DNA from: Streptomyces sp. DHE7-1
GTDB lineage: Bacteria; Actinomycetota; Actinomycetes; Streptomycetales; Streptomycetaceae
NCBI GenBank assembly: GCA_016432725.1
Contig: JACJDG010000003.1
Coordinates: 7,036,001 to 7,100,000, forward strand
Direction of reading: 5' to 3'
Length of the DNA: 64,000 bases
Made by a program: the position numbers and the translations under genes. Shown piece after piece: positions 62,675-64,000 of the stretch (position 1 is its first letter; each line of letters starts with the position of its first letter). The notes under the pieces were generated by a model, which made no database searches, was not told the origin of the DNA, and saw only the letters and a program-made list of their open reading frames with translations.

Positions 62675-64000
62675 ATGCATGACGACCGCAGCCTGGTCGA
62701 AGCCCGTCTCCGGCGCGTCCTCGACGAACGCGTCCGCCCCGCCGTCCACCCCGAGTCCGTGCCGCTGCGGGTCGACGTGTGGCACGCGCCCGGAGAGCCC
62801 GTACCGGTGGCGGAGGGCCTCGCGGCCGAGCCCGAGCCGATCGAGGTGGGCGCCCGGTGGGGCGCCCCCTGGGGCACGAGCTGGTTCCGGGTGACCGGGA
62901 CCGTCCCCGAGGCCTGGGCGGGCCGGACCGTCGAGGCCCTGCTCGATCTCGGATTCGACGAGAACATGCCCGGCTTCCAGTGCGAGGGCCTGGTCTACCG
63001 GCCCGACGGCACCCCGGTGAAGGGCCTCAACCCGCGCAACCAGTGGGTCCGGATCGGCGCCCCCGCCGAGGGCGGGGAGCAGGTGCGCCTGCACATCGAG
63101 GCCGCCTCCAACCCGGTCATCCTCGACTACCACCCCTTCCGGCCCACCGCGCTCGGCGACAAGGACACCGCCGGGCACGAGCCGCAGTACACGCTCACCC
63201 GCATGGACCTCGCCGTGTTCGACGAGACCGTGTGGCGGCTGGTGCAGGACCTGGAGGTGCTGGGCGAGCTGATGGCCGAGCTGCCGGAGGACTCCGCCCG
63301 CCGCCACGACGTCCTGCGCGCCGTCGACGGAGCTTTGGACCTCGTCGACCTCCAGGACGTGAACGGCACCGCGGAGCGCGCGCGAGCCCGGCTGGCCGGC
63401 GTGCTGGCCGCCCCGGCCGTACCCTCCGCCCACCGGATCAGCGCCGTCGGGCACGCGCACATCGACTCGGCGTGGCTGTGGCCGCTGCGCGAGACCGTGC
63501 GCAAGGTGGCCCGTACGACCGCCAACATGACCGCGCTGATCGAGGACGAGCCGGAGTTCGTCTTCGCCATGTCCCAGGCCCAGCAGTGGGCGTGGGTGAA
63601 GGAGCACCGGCCGGAGGTGTGGGCGCGGGTACGCAAGGCCGTGGCGGAGGGGAGGTTCGTGCCGGCCGGCGGGATGTGGGTCGAGTCGGACACCAACATG
63701 CCCGGATCGGAGGCGATGGCCAGGCAGTTCGTGCACGGCAAGAGGTTCTTCCTCGACGAGTTCGGCATCGAGAACGAGGAGGCCTGGCTGCCCGACACCT
63801 TCGGCTTCGCCGCCGGGCTCCCGCAGATCATCCGGGCGGCCGGGTCCAAGTGGCTGCTGACCCAGAAGATCTCCTGGTCGCGGACGAACAAGTTCCCGCA
63901 CCACACCTTCCACTGGGAGGGCATCGACGGCACCAGGATCTTCACGCACTTCCCGCCGGTCGACACCTACAACTGCTCCATGCGGGGCGCCGAGATCGCC
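62675..64000 (+). CDS. GH38 alpha-mannosidase, 5' part (runs off the window)
   Basis: ATG 62675 follows AGGGAG. 442 residues are visible: an N-terminal beta domain, then VGHAHIDSAWLWPLRETVRK with Zn ligands (His, Asp), MSQAQQWAWVKEH, GMWVESDTNMPGSEAMARQF and WLPDTFGFAAGLPQII with the nucleophile Asp. These are GH38 signatures (ManC/AMS1-like, about 1000 residues). No signal peptide, so it would trim alpha-mannose from imported N-glycans in the cytosol. No frame break in the visible part. Confidence 0.93.
   Translation, partial: MHDDRSLVEARLRRVLDERVRPAVHPESVPLRVDVWHAPGEPVPVAEGLAAEPEPIEVGARWGAPWGTSWFRVTGTVPEAWAGRTVEALLDLGFDENMPGFQCEGLVYRPDGTPVKGLNPRNQWVRIGAPAEGGEQVRLHIEAASNPVILDYHPFRPTALGDKDTAGHEPQYTLTRMDLAVFDETVWRLVQDLEVLGELMAELPEDSARRHDVLRAVDGALDLVDLQDVNGTAERARARLAGVLAAPAVPSAHRISAVGHAHIDSAWLWPLRETVRKVARTTANMTALIEDEPEFVFAMSQAQQWAWVKEHRPEVWARVRKAVAEGRFVPAGGMWVESDTNMPGSEAMARQFVHGKRFFLDEFGIENEEAWLPDTFGFAAGLPQIIRAAGSKWLLTQKISWSRTNKFPHHTFHWEGIDGTRIFTHFPPVDTYNCSMRGAEIA

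Noticed and set aside
1..64000. CRISPR arrays, rRNA or tRNA genes
   Set aside because: No regularly spaced direct repeats with unique spacers, no rRNA segments and no CCA-type tRNA cloverleaf were noticed on reading; a tRNA scan was not possible.

Overview
The window is high-GC actinobacterial chromosome, almost certainly Streptomyces. Signs are GTG/TTG starts, stop/start overlaps, third-position G/C bias, an Rpf-type muralytic enzyme, a bL37-like mini-ribosomal protein, a SAV_915-type protein and the actinobacterial GlgM/GlgC pair. I used no database; names rest on recognised motifs and remembered family members.

Layout. 1-2059: end of a UBP zinc-finger gene and a cyclic-nucleotide-domain/thioredoxin-reductase-like flavoprotein. 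2060-5560: scarred accessory patch with decayed copies of an APC permease and of panD, an integrase fragment, an IS5-type transposase remnant, an AbiEii-type toxin with an unfamiliar partner, and an HNH nuclease. 5675-36668: a potassium/ion-homeostasis region with an APC permease, an orphan second KdpB, a CPA1 antiporter, a second KdpD plus a DUF4118 protein, a KimA-like K+ importer, the complete kdpFABC-ED locus, a universal stress protein, a SAV_915/LysA-type pair, CorA and Kup. 36938-46923: panD, small enzymes, Gnd, Rpf-LysM-M23, a DMT transporter, a FhuF-like protein, GlgM and GlgC. 47050-54656: GH92 mannosidase, WS/DGAT-like acyltransferase, zinc-finger SDR, a 57-residue orphan and an amidase. 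54778-64000: a LacI-controlled N-glycan utilisation cluster (ABC importer, GH5_18-like beta-mannosidase, GH85 ENGase, GH38 alpha-mannosidase).

The strongest unexpected signal is regulatory. Six intergenic sites, plus one degenerate site, carry four 11-bp half-sites (consensus RTCAR then six variable bases) at exactly the same offsets, 0, 11, 32 and 43. They precede kdpF, the kimA-like gene, kdpD2, a membrane gene at 5675-6196 and the SAV_915/lysA pair, and they also lie in the regions upstream of the orphan kdpB and the APC permease. This is the geometry expected for tandem dimers of an OmpR/PhoB-type regulator, and KdpE (27198-27881) is the obvious candidate. It would define a local potassium regulon that includes two paralogous membrane proteins of unknown function.

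A caution about quality: more than 20 reading-frame breaks in otherwise intact conserved genes are each repaired by adding one G or C, nearly always to a homopolymer, and none needs a base removed. This looks like systematic sequencing undercalling rather than gene decay. Coordinates of such genes are given for the whole repaired gene. The IS5 transposase break does not fit this pattern and is probably real decay.
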